Origin: JACOMY01 sp046233115
GTDB lineage: Bacteria; Pseudomonadota; Alphaproteobacteria; Kiloniellales; JACOMY01
NCBI GenBank assembly: GCA_046233115.1
Contig: JBJXHM010000015.1
Coordinates: 114,146 to 178,145, forward strand
Direction of reading: 5' to 3'
Length of the DNA stretch: 64,000 nucleotides
Below are positions 53,228 to 61,801 of the stretch, piece by piece (within the stretch, counting starts at the first letter, position 1; every line of letters begins with the position of its first letter). The notes below the pieces were generated by a model. That model was not told the DNA's origin. It saw only the letters and a list, made by a program, of their open reading frames with translations, and did no database searches. The translations under genes and the position numbers were made by a program.

Positions 53228-53845
53228 ATGCCGCAAGCACTCACCTACCTGAAAGAGACCCCTTCGCAGACCGCCGGACCCTACGTTCACATCGGACTGG
53301 CACCCGGTGCTGCGGGATTCGAGATCTTCGACCAGGAACTGGGCCAGGACATCGTCGGGCCGAACGCCAAGGGCACCCGCATCCGGGTCGAAGGCACCGT
53401 CCTCGACGGCACCGGCGCCCCCCTGAAGGACGTGCTGATCGAGGTCTGGCAGGCCAATGCCGAGGGCATCTACCCCCATCCGGCAGACCCGCGCGCCGGC
53501 GAGGTCGAGGCGGGCTTCCGGGGCTGGGGCCGCGTGATCTCCGATTTCGACAGCGGACTCTGGTCCTTCGAGACGGTGAAGCCGGGCCCTGTTGCCGGAC
53601 GCGATGGCGCCAGGATGGCCCCGCATATCTCGGTCTGGATCGTCGCGCGCGGCATCAACATCGGCCTACAGACGCGGATATACTTCGGCGACGAGGCTGA
53701 CGCCAATGCGGCCGACCCGGTCTTGAACCGGGTGGAGCAGGCGCACCGCCGCGCTACCCTGATCGCCGAGAAGACCGGCGACGACAACTACCGCTTCGAT
53801 ATCCACCTACAAGGCGATCGCGAGACCGTCTTCTTCGACCTCTGA
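53228..53845 (+). CDS. pcaG: Protocatechuate 3,4-dioxygenase alpha subunit
   Basis: This 205-residue subunit shares the intradiol dioxygenase beta fold (TPSQTAGPYVHIGLAPG, VLIEVWQANAEGIYPHP, VWIVARGINIGLQTRIYFGD) but lacks the paired His iron ligands of PcaH (APHISVW in place of AHIHFS). It forms the active site and quaternary structure with PcaH. It is followed by the BKACE gene after 10 bases. Confidence 0.95.
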   Translation: MPQALTYLKETPSQTAGPYVHIGLAPGAAGFEIFDQELGQDIVGPNAKGTRIRVEGTVLDGTGAPLKDVLIEVWQANAEGIYPHPADPRAGEVEAGFRGWGRVISDFDSGLWSFETVKPGPVAGRDGARMAPHISVWIVARGINIGLQTRIYFGDEADANAADPVLNRVEQAHRRATLIAEKTGDDNYRFDIHLQGDRETVFFDL

Positions 53846-53855
53846 GGAACCGACC

Positions 53856-54698
53856 ATGACCAGCACGTCCCAGCCGTGCATCATCTGCGTTGCCATCACC
53901 GGCTCACTGCCACGGAAGTCGGACAACCCGGCGGTGCCGATCACGGTGAGCGAACAGGTCGAATCGAGCCACGAAGCCTTCGAGGCCGGCGCCTCGATCG
54001 TGCATTGCCACGTCCGCAACGACGACGAGACGCCCTCGGCCGACCCCGAGAAGTTCGCGCGCCTGAAGGAGGGACTGGAAAAGCACTGCCCCGGCATCAT
54101 CGTTCAGTTCTCGACCGGAGGGCGGTCAGGCGCGGGCAAGTCGCGCGGGGCGATGCTCTCGCTCAGGCCCGACATGGCCTCGCTGGCGGTCGGCTCCAAC
54201 AACTTCCCCACCCGCGTCTACGAGAACCCGCCGGATCTGGTCGACTGGCTGGCCGAAGAGATGCGGACCTACGCGGTGAAGCCGGAGATCGAGGCCTTCG
54301 ACCTCAGCCACATCTTTCAAGCGGCGGCGATGCGCAACGACGGCCGCCTGACCGACAAGCTCTACGTCCAGTTCGTCATGGGACCGAAGAACGCCATGCC
54401 GGTCGACCGTGAGGTGTTCGACTTCTACATCCGGACCCTCGATCGCCTGGCGCCCGATGCGGAGTGGTGCGCCGCCGGGATCGGCCGCCACCAGCTCACC
54501 CTTAACGAATGGTGCATCGCCGCGGGTGGCCATGCGCGCACCGGCCTCGAGGACAACGTCCGTCTCGACCGGGAGACCCTGGCGCCCTCGAACGCAGCGC
54601 TGGTGAAGCGCACGGTCGAGCTCTGCGAGAAGTATGCCCGGCCTGTGGCGACGCCAGCGCAGGCCCGTTCCATCCTTGGCCTTCGTGCCGCCGCATGA
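53856..54698 (+). CDS. Beta-keto acid cleavage enzyme (BKACE, DUF849 family)
   Basis: This 280-residue TIM-barrel enzyme of the 3-keto-5-aminohexanoate cleavage family uses acetyl-CoA to cleave a beta-keto acid into acetoacetate and an acyl-CoA. The zinc motif HCHVR lies in SIVHCHVRNDDETPSADPE, and further family motifs are IVQFSTGG, MASLAVGSNNFP and GIGRHQLTLNEWCIAAGGHA followed by GLEDNV. It sits between pcaG and pcaB, so beta-ketoadipate is a natural substrate; the products would be succinyl-CoA and acetoacetate. That specificity is inferred from context and from the known range of the family. Confidence 0.88.
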   Translation: MTSTSQPCIICVAITGSLPRKSDNPAVPITVSEQVESSHEAFEAGASIVHCHVRNDDETPSADPEKFARLKEGLEKHCPGIIVQFSTGGRSGAGKSRGAMLSLRPDMASLAVGSNNFPTRVYENPPDLVDWLAEEMRTYAVKPEIEAFDLSHIFQAAAMRNDGRLTDKLYVQFVMGPKNAMPVDREVFDFYIRTLDRLAPDAEWCAAGIGRHQLTLNEWCIAAGGHARTGLEDNVRLDRETLAPSNAALVKRTVELCEKYARPVATPAQARSILGLRAAA

Positions 54699-54705
54699 CC
54701 CTCGC

Positions 54706-56037
54706 ATGAGCACCAGCCTTTCGGATCATCCTTACCTTGCCGGGCTCTACGGCGACCAGGAGCTGTCGACCTTGCTGTCGGCCAAGGCCGAGATCGCCGC
54801 GATGCTCCGCTTCGAGGCCGCGCTCGCTCTGGCGGAGAGCCGTCTCGGGATCATTCCGGCCGATGCGGGTCCGGCTATTGCCAGGATGCTCACCTCGATC
54901 GAGATCCCTCCCGACAGCCTCGCCGATGGCACGCGCGCGGCCGGGGTGCCGGTGCCGGGACTGGTGAGCGCGCTGCGCCGGCAGCTCGGATCGCCGCACG
55001 GCCAGTTTGTCCATTGGGGCGCGACCTCCCAGGATGCGATCGACAGCGGGCTGGTACTCCGCTTACGGGACCTGCTGGACATCCTCCAACGACGGCTCCG
55101 GCGGCTCGTTGACCTTCTGAACGGTGAGGCCGCGCGCCACGCCGCCACGCCGATGGCGGCACGCACCCGCTCGCAGATCGCGACACCCACCACGCTCGGC
55201 CTTCGCATCGCGACCTGGGCTGCACCGCTCGCCCGCTGCCTCGATCGGCTGGATGAGCTGCGTCCGCGGCTGCTGGTGGTTCAGCTCGGTGGCGCCGCAG
55301 GCACCCTTTCGCTGTTCGGCGACAAGGGCGTCGCGCTGATGGAGGACGTGGCCCAGGAACTCGGCCTCGGGAGCCCCGCAAAGCCCTGGCACAGCGAGCG
55401 TGACGGACTGGTCGAGCTCGGCAACTGGCTGGCCATGGTCTCGGGCTTGCTCGCACGGATCGCCGCCGACCTCGTCCTGATGGGGCGCTCCGAGGCGGCC
55501 GAACTCACGGCCGGGAGCGGTGGCGGCTCCTCTACCATGCCGCAGAAGGCGAACCCGGTGGTGGCCGAGACCCTGGTCACGCTCGGCCGGCAGAACGGAG
55601 CGCTCGCCGGACTGATGCAACAGGCGCTGATCCACGTCGAGGAGCGCGACGGCAGCGCCTGGGCGATCGAGTGGGCGACGCTGCCGCAAATGCTGGTGAC
55701 CACCGGCGCCGGCCTCGACCACGCGATCGAACTTGCCGGCAGCCTCCGCCCGGCAACGGCACGAATGCACGAAGTGATGCTGCTCGGCGGTGGCGCACTC
55801 GACGCCGAAGCGCTGGCCTTTGCCCTGGCGCGGCAGATGCCGCTGCCCGAGGCGCAAGCCTTGGTGAAGGCTGCGGCGGAAGCGGTCGCAATGCAAGGGG
55901 GCAGTCTCGCCGACCACCTCGCCGCCCTCTGTCGTGAAGGGGGCTTCGCGCCGCCTGAGATCGACGAGGCGCAAACCCTGGCAGGCGCGAAGGCCTTGAT
56001 CGACCGCGTCCGCACCACCGGCTCGAGCAGCAGGTAG
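54706..56037 (+). CDS. pcaB: 3-carboxy-cis,cis-muconate cycloisomerase
   Basis: This 443-residue fumarase/aspartase-superfamily enzyme closes 3-carboxymuconate to 4-carboxymuconolactone. The superfamily signature is GGGSSTMPQKANPV near residue 280; VHWGATSQDAIDSGLVLRL and QIATPTTLGLRIATWA are also typical. The ATG at 54706 lies 7 bases after the BKACE stop. It is the last gene of the aroE-quiC-pca operon. Confidence 0.94.
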   Translation: MSTSLSDHPYLAGLYGDQELSTLLSAKAEIAAMLRFEAALALAESRLGIIPADAGPAIARMLTSIEIPPDSLADGTRAAGVPVPGLVSALRRQLGSPHGQFVHWGATSQDAIDSGLVLRLRDLLDILQRRLRRLVDLLNGEAARHAATPMAARTRSQIATPTTLGLRIATWAAPLARCLDRLDELRPRLLVVQLGGAAGTLSLFGDKGVALMEDVAQELGLGSPAKPWHSERDGLVELGNWLAMVSGLLARIAADLVLMGRSEAAELTAGSGGGSSTMPQKANPVVAETLVTLGRQNGALAGLMQQALIHVEERDGSAWAIEWATLPQMLVTTGAGLDHAIELAGSLRPATARMHEVMLLGGGALDAEALAFALARQMPLPEAQALVKAAAEAVAMQGGSLADHLAALCREGGFAPPEIDEAQTLAGAKALIDRVRTTGSSSR

Positions 56038-56121
56038 GGGGCAAGCAGGAAAAGGCTTCCACTCTTTACATTCGGAACCTGCCAAACCAGATTCGCACCG
56101 TCACCCGCATCGGCGCGGTAG

Positions 56122-58251
56122 TCAGCCGTCATCCTGGGCTTCGACGATCAAGGCATCGGCGGCAACCGCGCCCGCGCCCTCCGCCAGCACCATCAGCGGG
56201 TTCACGTCCACCTCGTAGAGCGTCTCCCTGTTCTCCTTGGCGAAGGTCGCAACGGCGAGGATGGCGCGAACCGCTGCCTCGACATCGCCGCGCGGGCGGC
56301 CACGGAAGCCATCCAGCAGAGGGAAGGCCTTCAACCGGCGCAGAGCCTCCTCGATCTCCGCGGCAGACACCGGCAGCAAAAGCCTTTGCGCGTCTTGCAT
56401 CAGCTCGACCAGGACGCCGCCCGCACCGACTACCAGAACCAGGCCGAAGAGCGGATCGCGCTTGATCCCGACAATCAATTCGGCCACCGGCGCGTCTACC
56501 ATCGCCTCCAGCAGGAAGCTGTTGAGCTGCAGGCCGGGCCGCGCCGCCTCGACCCGCCGGCACATCGCCCGTGCCGCCTCGAGCAGGTCCCCGCCCTTGA
56601 GCCCCAGCGCGACGCCGCCGACCTCGGTCTTGTGCGGAAGCTCGTCGCTCAGCGCCTTGAGAGCAAAGCGCCCGGGCAACCTTGCTGCCGTCGCCAGTTC
56701 CTCCAGCCTGCATAGCCTGCCGTCAGGAACGCAGAGGCCGCAGGCGGCCAGACGCCGCTTGCTCTCCATCTCGTTCACGATCCGCCGGGTTCCAAAGAGC
56801 GCTGCCACCCGCAGAGGCGCGGCGATGCTCGGCTGCCGGAACTGCCGCTCGCTGTAGTCTGCCCAGAGCCCCAGAACCGGGCCCGCATCGTGGATCCCCT
56901 GCAAAGGGAGCAGCCCCTCTGCGATCACCTGCTCGCGCATTGTCTTGGGCATCGATTCCGGGTTCACGCAGGTGACGGCGCCAGGCACGCCCGTGTTGCG
57001 GCTGGCGGTTCCGAGCGAGCGCACCATCGCTTCCACCGGTATCGCGACGTCCGACCCCAGCTCCGGCAGCGGATGATCGACAACCAGCAGCCCCTGGTCA
57101 TAGCCCTCGGTCAGCATTTCGGAGAACATCGGCGTCAGGAGATGCTCGGCCCCCCAGTAGCCAGCGGTGAAGTCAAGCGGGTTGGTGACTTGAGCATAGT
57201 CCGGCAGCAGAGCCTTCACCGCCGCGGCCTGGTGTTCGCTCGGCGGGGGCAGCGCAAGCCCGGCAGTGGATGCATAGTCGGCTGCCATGCCGTTGTCGCC
57301 CCCGGAGCTGGAAAAGACTGCCAGGCGCCGGCCGCGCACCGGGTTCCAGACCGACGCGACCTTCAAGGCCTCGAGAAACTGCGGGACCGACGACGTCGAG
57401 AGGACACCGAGCCGCTGAAAGAGCGCCTCGTAGAGCTCGTTCTGGCCGGCCAGCGAGCTCGTGTGGCTGGCCGCGAGTTCCGCGCCGAGTGCCGAGGTGC
57501 CAACCCGGAAGGCGATGATCGGAACGCCCTTCCGGTTCGCACGGAGGCAGGCCTGCGAGAAGGCATGGACATCCCTGATCCCCTCCATGAACAAGCCGAT
57601 GCAGGTCACATGCGGATCGTCCGAGAGGTAGTCGATGTAATCCTCGAAACCGAGCACCGCGAGGTTGCCCGCGCTGATGATGTAGCTGAAGGGAACGCTG
57701 CGCTGGTTCATCGAGAGATTGATGCAGACATTCCCGCTCTGCCCGACGACGGCCGCACCGCGTCGGGTGGCCGACTTCAGGTAGGGAACGGGCCAAAGGC
57801 TCGCATCGGTGACGTAGTTGATGATGCCGAAGCAGTTCGGTCCGACCAGAGCAAGCCCGTCCGCCGCCTGCAGCAAGGCTGCGTTCCTTGCCTGTCCGAC
57901 CTCCCCGAACTCGGAGAAGCCCGAAGCATAGCAGACCGCACCGCCCGCCCCGGACTTCCGAAGCTCCGCCACCGTCTCGATCGTCTCATCCGCGGGAATG
58001 GCGACGAAGGCCGCGTCCAGGTCAGGGGGCAGATCGGCGATGGTTTGGACGCAGGCCACGCCGCCGATTTCCCTGCGCTTCGGATTGACGGCGTAGATCT
58101 CTCCCGCGTAGCCGGCACTGCGACAGGTGCGAATGGCTGCGGCGGCATAGGCGCCCCCAACGAAGGCTATGCTTCGCGGTGCGAGCAGTCGGGCGAGATT
58201 GGCCTGGCGGTCATGTTGCGTAGGCTCTGTCGTGCTTGTTGAGGTCGACAT
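56122..58251 (-). CDS. ADP-forming acyl-CoA synthetase (fused alpha/beta, ACD type)
   Basis: This 709-residue protein joins a CoA-binding domain (LLAPRSIAFVGGAY at residue 22), a CoA-ligase domain with the phospho-carrier His263 in SHTSSLAGQ, and a C-terminal ATP-grasp domain (FALKALSDELPHKTEVGGVA). It makes an acyl-CoA from an acid and CoA with ATP hydrolysed to ADP, or runs in reverse. The start at 58251 has a strong GGGAGGT. The gene is convergent with pcaB and carries a CTGGTTAGT motif 19-27 bases before its start, like the TRAP/TetR region. It might activate an acid from the nearby pathways; the substrate is unknown. Confidence 0.88.
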   Translation of the reverse strand: MSTSTSTTEPTQHDRQANLARLLAPRSIAFVGGAYAAAAIRTCRSAGYAGEIYAVNPKRREIGGVACVQTIADLPPDLDAAFVAIPADETIETVAELRKSGAGGAVCYASGFSEFGEVGQARNAALLQAADGLALVGPNCFGIINYVTDASLWPVPYLKSATRRGAAVVGQSGNVCINLSMNQRSVPFSYIISAGNLAVLGFEDYIDYLSDDPHVTCIGLFMEGIRDVHAFSQACLRANRKGVPIIAFRVGTSALGAELAASHTSSLAGQNELYEALFQRLGVLSTSSVPQFLEALKVASVWNPVRGRRLAVFSSSGGDNGMAADYASTAGLALPPPSEHQAAAVKALLPDYAQVTNPLDFTAGYWGAEHLLTPMFSEMLTEGYDQGLLVVDHPLPELGSDVAIPVEAMVRSLGTASRNTGVPGAVTCVNPESMPKTMREQVIAEGLLPLQGIHDAGPVLGLWADYSERQFRQPSIAAPLRVAALFGTRRIVNEMESKRRLAACGLCVPDGRLCRLEELATAARLPGRFALKALSDELPHKTEVGGVALGLKGGDLLEAARAMCRRVEAARPGLQLNSFLLEAMVDAPVAELIVGIKRDPLFGLVLVVGAGGVLVELMQDAQRLLLPVSAAEIEEALRRLKAFPLLDGFRGRPRGDVEAAVRAILAVATFAKENRETLYEVDVNPLMVLAEGAGAVAADALIVEAQDDG

Positions 58252-58388
58252 GTCCACCTCCCTGACGTTCTGGTTAGTTTCTGGAGCGCATTGATCACAG
58301 CCCAGTTGACAGACTGTGCGTGGCCCGTTGGGCCGAACCGAGCAGAGGCTTCCTCACCCCTAGGCCGACGGCCTCTCGCGGTCGGTGC

Positions 58389-59051
58389 CTAGATCTCTTC
58401 GCTGTCGATCTGAAAGGCGACACGCGTGACATCACGGTGTTGGTCCGGCGCTTCCTCGAAGGTATCGAACAGCCATTTGTGCAGCACCGTCTGACAGTCT
58501 TCGAGCGTGTAGCTGTCTTCCATGACCCAGCCAAGGAAGAGGCCATCGAGAAGCTGGGTGAAGGTGAGCGTCGCGATGCGGACATCCAGCTCCAGCCCCC
58601 GCTCCGCCGCCGCCTGTCCGATCAGCCGCTCGATCCAGTCTCGATACTTGCCCCAGAGATCTCGATGGACCTCCAGCATCTCGGGCTCCCAGAGGGCCAC
58701 GCCCCAGAAGGCGAGCCAGACCGGCGCATGCTTGCAGGAGACCACCTCCGGATGAAAGGTCATGGTCGCGAGCGCTACCAGTCGCTTGAAGGGGTCCCGC
58801 GTGACCTTGTGCAAGGTGAGAACGGTCTGCTTGCCCAGTCGTTCGGTCAGGTGCTCGAAGGCAGCCAGTAGCAGGTCTTCCTTGCCAGCGAAGTAATGAC
58901 CGATGAGACCGCGGGACATTCCTGCCTCCTTGCAGATCGTCTTGACGGTCGAATTGTGGAAACCGAACTTGGAAATCGACGAGATGCTGCCTCTTATAAG
59001 ATCCTTCCGGCGCAGCTCCGACGTGCTCGTTCGATAGGCCTGGGCCGACAT
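58389..59051 (-). CDS. TetR-family regulator of the acyl-CoA operon
   Basis: This 220-residue protein has a TetR helix-turn-helix (STVKTICKEAGMSRGLIGHY, residues ~35-55) and a C-terminal domain like BetI-type regulators. It starts at ATG 59051, two bases after the stop of the acyl-CoA dehydrogenase gene, with GGAGGT upstream. It is the last gene of a three-enzyme-type operon and probably represses the operon's own promoter near 61.43 kb. Confidence 0.9.
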   Translation of the reverse strand: MSAQAYRTSTSELRRKDLIRGSISSISKFGFHNSTVKTICKEAGMSRGLIGHYFAGKEDLLLAAFEHLTERLGKQTVLTLHKVTRDPFKRLVALATMTFHPEVVSCKHAPVWLAFWGVALWEPEMLEVHRDLWGKYRDWIERLIGQAAAERGLELDVRIATLTFTQLLDGLFLGWVMEDSYTLEDCQTVLHKWLFDTFEEAPDQHRDVTRVAFQIDSEEI

Positions 59052-59053
59052 GG

Positions 59054-60211
59054 TCACCTCCGGTAGGGTCTCAGGAGATCCCGCGCGATGAGATCCCGGT
59101 GGATTTCCGACGTGCCCTCCCAGATGCGCTCGATGCGGGCGTCGCGCCAGAAGCGCTGGATTGGCATGTCCTCCATGACGCCCATGCCGCCGAAGATCTG
59201 GACCGCGTGATCGGTCACCCGACCGATCAGTTCCGAGCCGAAGAGGTTGACGATGGAGGCCTCGTGGCGGGTCAGCGTGCCCTGATCCATCTTCCATGCC
59301 GCCTCCATGACCAGGAGGTTGCCCAGCTTGATGTCGGTCGCCATGTCGGCGATCTTGAAGCCTGTGCCCTGGAACTCCCCTATCGTCTTACCGAAGGCCT
59401 TGCGGGTGCCGGCCCACTCGCAGCTCATCTCGAAGACGCGTTCTGCACGGCCGACGCAGAGCGCCGCCAGCATGACTCGCCCCGCATAGAGCCAGTCGTT
59501 GGCGAAGCCGAAACCCGCGCCGACCTCGCCCAACACCTTGCCGGCGGGTACGCGGACATCCTCCAGGTAGATCATGTTGGGGTTGTAGCCGCGCGTGCAG
59601 ATCGAGCGCATCGGCTGGACGGTGACGCCGGGCGTATCCTTGTCGACCAGAAAGGCGGTGAACTCCTTCTCGGTTCCCCGCTGCGTCTGACGCGTCCCCG
59701 TGACGGCGAAGAGGATGATGAAGTCGGCAACATCCGCGTAGGAAATGAACTGCTTGGTTCCGTTGATGATCCAGTCGCCGCCGTCCCGGCGGGCACTGGT
59801 TGTGATGCCGCGTGCGTCCGATCCCGCGCCGGGCTCGGTCAGGGCGAAGCAGTCGCTGCGCTCTCCTCTGATGCTGGGCAGCAGGTACTCCTCAACCTGG
59901 TCGCCCTTGCAGGCAAGCAGGATGTTCGCCGGCCGCTTGACCAGCAGGCTGAGGGCGGTCGAGGGCTTGCCCAGGACCCGGTCGGCCTGCGCCAGCGTCT
60001 GATAGTCCAGCCCGCCGCCGCCCAGTTCTTCGGGCATGTTCATGGCGTAGAAGCCCGCGTCGATCGCCTTCTTCCTGACATCCTCGGCGATCTCCGGCGG
60101 CACCGCGCGCAGCTCCTCCACCGTCTCCTCGTGCGGGTAGAGTTCTCGCTCGACGAAGGCCGTCAGTGCATCCACCAGCGCCTGCTGTTCAAAGGTCAGG
60201 GAAAAGTCCAT
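59054..60211 (-). CDS. Acyl-CoA dehydrogenase
   Basis: This 385-residue flavoenzyme oxidises an acyl-CoA to the 2-enoyl-CoA. The family motifs are CFALTEPGAGSDARGI, the FAD-contact WIINGTKQFIS, and IFGGMGVMEDMPIQRFWRDA followed by RIERIWEGTSEIHRDL with the Glu region of the active site. The ATG at 60211 is preceded by GGAG; a GTG at 60217 is an alternative. It lies between the enoyl-CoA hydratase and TetR genes. Chain-length preference cannot be read. Confidence 0.93.
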   Translation of the reverse strand: MDFSLTFEQQALVDALTAFVERELYPHEETVEELRAVPPEIAEDVRKKAIDAGFYAMNMPEELGGGGLDYQTLAQADRVLGKPSTALSLLVKRPANILLACKGDQVEEYLLPSIRGERSDCFALTEPGAGSDARGITTSARRDGGDWIINGTKQFISYADVADFIILFAVTGTRQTQRGTEKEFTAFLVDKDTPGVTVQPMRSICTRGYNPNMIYLEDVRVPAGKVLGEVGAGFGFANDWLYAGRVMLAALCVGRAERVFEMSCEWAGTRKAFGKTIGEFQGTGFKIADMATDIKLGNLLVMEAAWKMDQGTLTRHEASIVNLFGSELIGRVTDHAVQIFGGMGVMEDMPIQRFWRDARIERIWEGTSEIHRDLIARDLLRPYRR

Positions 60212-60240
60212 GGCCACGCTCCGCTCTCAAGGGGTTGGGT

Positions 60241-61029
60241 TCAGCGCCCGACGAAACTCGGCCGGCGGCGCTCGTTCGCCGCCGCCAGTCCCTCGGCATG
60301 GTCGTCGGTCGCCGCACAGACCCTGCCGCAGCGCTGCTCCTCGATCTGCTGGTCGGCCAGGCTGCGCAGATAGGCCGCGTCGATGAGCTGCTTGGTCAGC
60401 CCGATGGCGACCGTCGGACCGGCGGCAAGCTTTCCGGCGAACTCCAAGGTCCGCGATTCCAGCAAGTTGGGCTCGACCACCTCGGTCACCATGCCGGCGC
60501 TGAGGGCCTTGGCGGAGTCCCAGGTATCGCCGGTGTAGGCAAAGAGCTTCGCCGCCTCGATGCCGATGAGACGCGGCAGCAGCCAGCTTCCACCGCAGTC
60601 GGGTGGGTAGGCCACGCGAGTGTAGGCACAAATGAACTTCGCGCGGCTCGAAGCAATGCGGAAATCGCAGGCCAGCGCCATGTCGAGACCGGCGCCGACC
60701 GCTGCGCCATCGATCATCGCGATCGTCGGTCTGGCCAGACTGAAGACATCGTGGACCAGCTTGTTCGCCTCTTCGACCCAGTCATGGTCGGGATGGGGAT
60801 CGATGCCCTTCAGCTTGTCCGCCCATTCCTTCACGTCGGCGCCGCCGGAGAAGGCTTCGCCGCGCCCGGTGAACACGACGGCGCGCAGCGACGCATCAGC
60901 CTTCGCCTCGCGCACGGCACGGCGCAACTGCAGCAGCACCGACGAGTTGATGGCGTTGCGAACCTCCGGCCGATTGATGGCGATGACGCGCACCGGACCT
61001 CTGTCTTCGGTTTGGACGAACTCTGTCAT
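60241..61029 (-). CDS. Enoyl-CoA hydratase/isomerase family protein
   Basis: This 262-residue crotonase-fold protein binds acyl-CoA (GRGEAFSGGADVKEWADKL, then IDGAAVGAGLDMALACDFRI). The second catalytic position usually held by Glu appears as Asp in YPPDCGGSWLLPRLIG, as in several isomerases or hydrolases of the superfamily, so plain hydratase activity is not certain. It precedes the acyl-CoA dehydrogenase gene in an operon led by a palindrome-controlled promoter. An ATG at 61053 could add 8 residues. Confidence 0.9.
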   Translation of the reverse strand: MTEFVQTEDRGPVRVIAINRPEVRNAINSSVLLQLRRAVREAKADASLRAVVFTGRGEAFSGGADVKEWADKLKGIDPHPDHDWVEEANKLVHDVFSLARPTIAMIDGAAVGAGLDMALACDFRIASSRAKFICAYTRVAYPPDCGGSWLLPRLIGIEAAKLFAYTGDTWDSAKALSAGMVTEVVEPNLLESRTLEFAGKLAAGPTVAIGLTKQLIDAAYLRSLADQQIEEQRCGRVCAATDDHAEGLAAANERRRPSFVGR

Positions 61030-61046
61030 GGGGACTGTGCTCCGCT

Positions 61047-61358
61047 TCAGCACGCCTCGCGGCGCTTGGCTAGGATCTGCAGGATCGGGGGGAGGATTGG
61101 CCGACCTTCAGGTCCGGACGGCATTCCAGAAGGATCCCGTACGCGGTGGAACCGACCAAGCGGGCCGGTTTCACCACCGGTTCCTCGGTCTCCACGCCGG
61201 GCCGTTTTCCTGCCGGGTCGTCGAAGGCGCCGAGCACGCCGCACTGAGGAGGGCGCGCAATCGGAGGCGAGGGCGACAGCATTCCGGACGAGCGCACCGG
61301 CAGCGATGTCTGGCAGTGCTCTGGCCAGCAGGGCCGTGGCGCCAGTCGCGGGTTTCAT
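61047..61358 (-). CDS. Short ORF with a strong ribosome site, possibly a decayed gene
   Basis: An ATG at 61358 has a strong GGGAGGAAG seven bases upstream and opens a 103-codon frame that ends just before the enoyl-CoA hydratase start. The first ~33 residues (TGATALLARALPDIAAGALV) look like a real protein, but the remainder is Arg-rich and reads like an out-of-frame stretch. It may be a gene broken by a frameshift or a leader. No similarity is recognised. Confidence 0.3.
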   Translation of the reverse strand: MKPATGATALLARALPDIAAGALVRNAVALASDCAPSSVRRARRLRRPGRKTARRGDRGTGGETGPLGRFHRVRDPSGMPSGPEGRPILPPILQILAKRREAC

Positions 61359-61418
61359 GATCTTCCTCCCGGTAGCTGCCGCATCTGCGCACGGCTTTGG
61401 GCTTTCTGGCTCCTCGGG

Positions 61419-61447
61419 AGGATATGCGACGTTTGTTGGACGTTCAA
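61419..61447 (-). promoter_or_regulatory. Candidate promoter of the acyl-CoA operon
   Basis: On the minus strand TTGAAC (61447-61442), a 17-base spacer and TATCCT (61424-61419) form a promoter-like pair about 60 bases before the short ORF at 61358. The -35 element is inside the palindrome at 61431-61452, which would allow repression. Confidence 0.5.
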
Positions 61448-61452
61448 CAAAC
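61431..61452. promoter_or_regulatory. Palindromic operator over the acyl-CoA operon promoter
   Basis: GTTTGTTG, six bases (GACGTT) and CAACAAAC form a 22-bp dyad with perfect 8-bp arms. It covers the -35 element of the candidate promoter. The TetR protein encoded at the end of the operon (58389-59051) is the likely ligand. Confidence 0.6.
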
Positions 61453-61758
61453 AAACGGTCACAGCCTGTGAGACGGGGGCGCCATCGTTTGTCACCTGTG
61501 CGAGATCGCAAAGCCCGCGTCACGTCACGGTGCAGGTTCCGCTCTTCCGATTGCCTCCTACGCCCGCAGGCGGCCGGCGGAGATCCGGGCGCAGACTTCG
61601 GACATCAAGATCGGTCCGTCTAGTGCCTTGGAAAGCCCAAACAGTTTGATGGCATGAGACGAGAGCCTAGCCGACCGTCGAGCCAGATTTGGAGCGTAGG
61701 TTTGAGGCGGTTTTCAGAATGCCATAAGCCCTCCATGCGGTGTTGGGGAGCTTAGTTA
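61453..61758. other. Intergenic region, no gene seen
   Basis: This 306-base stretch lies between the palindrome and the partial tRNA copy. No gene or repeat was recognised. It is the boundary of the integrated-element scar. Confidence 0.4.
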
Positions 61759-61801
61759 GTTACGGGGGCAGGATTTGAACCTGCGACCTTCTGGTTATGA
61801 G
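61759..61801 (-). repeat. Partial copy of the initiator tRNA gene (attachment-site remnant)
   Basis: This 43-base segment matches 63876-63918 of the intact initiator tRNA gene at 41 of 43 positions and in the same orientation. It covers the anticodon loop to the 3' acceptor stem, the part that tyrosine recombinases use as attachment site. The sequence to its right does not continue as a tRNA. It therefore looks like one end of an integrated element whose other end is the intact tRNA. Confidence 0.8.

Noticed and set aside
58263..61452. TetR gene at 58389 as regulator of the adjacent acyl-CoA synthetase gene
   Set aside because: The palindrome that best fits this regulator lies before the enoyl-CoA hydratase operon; the synthetase gene instead carries a box like that of the other TetR gene.
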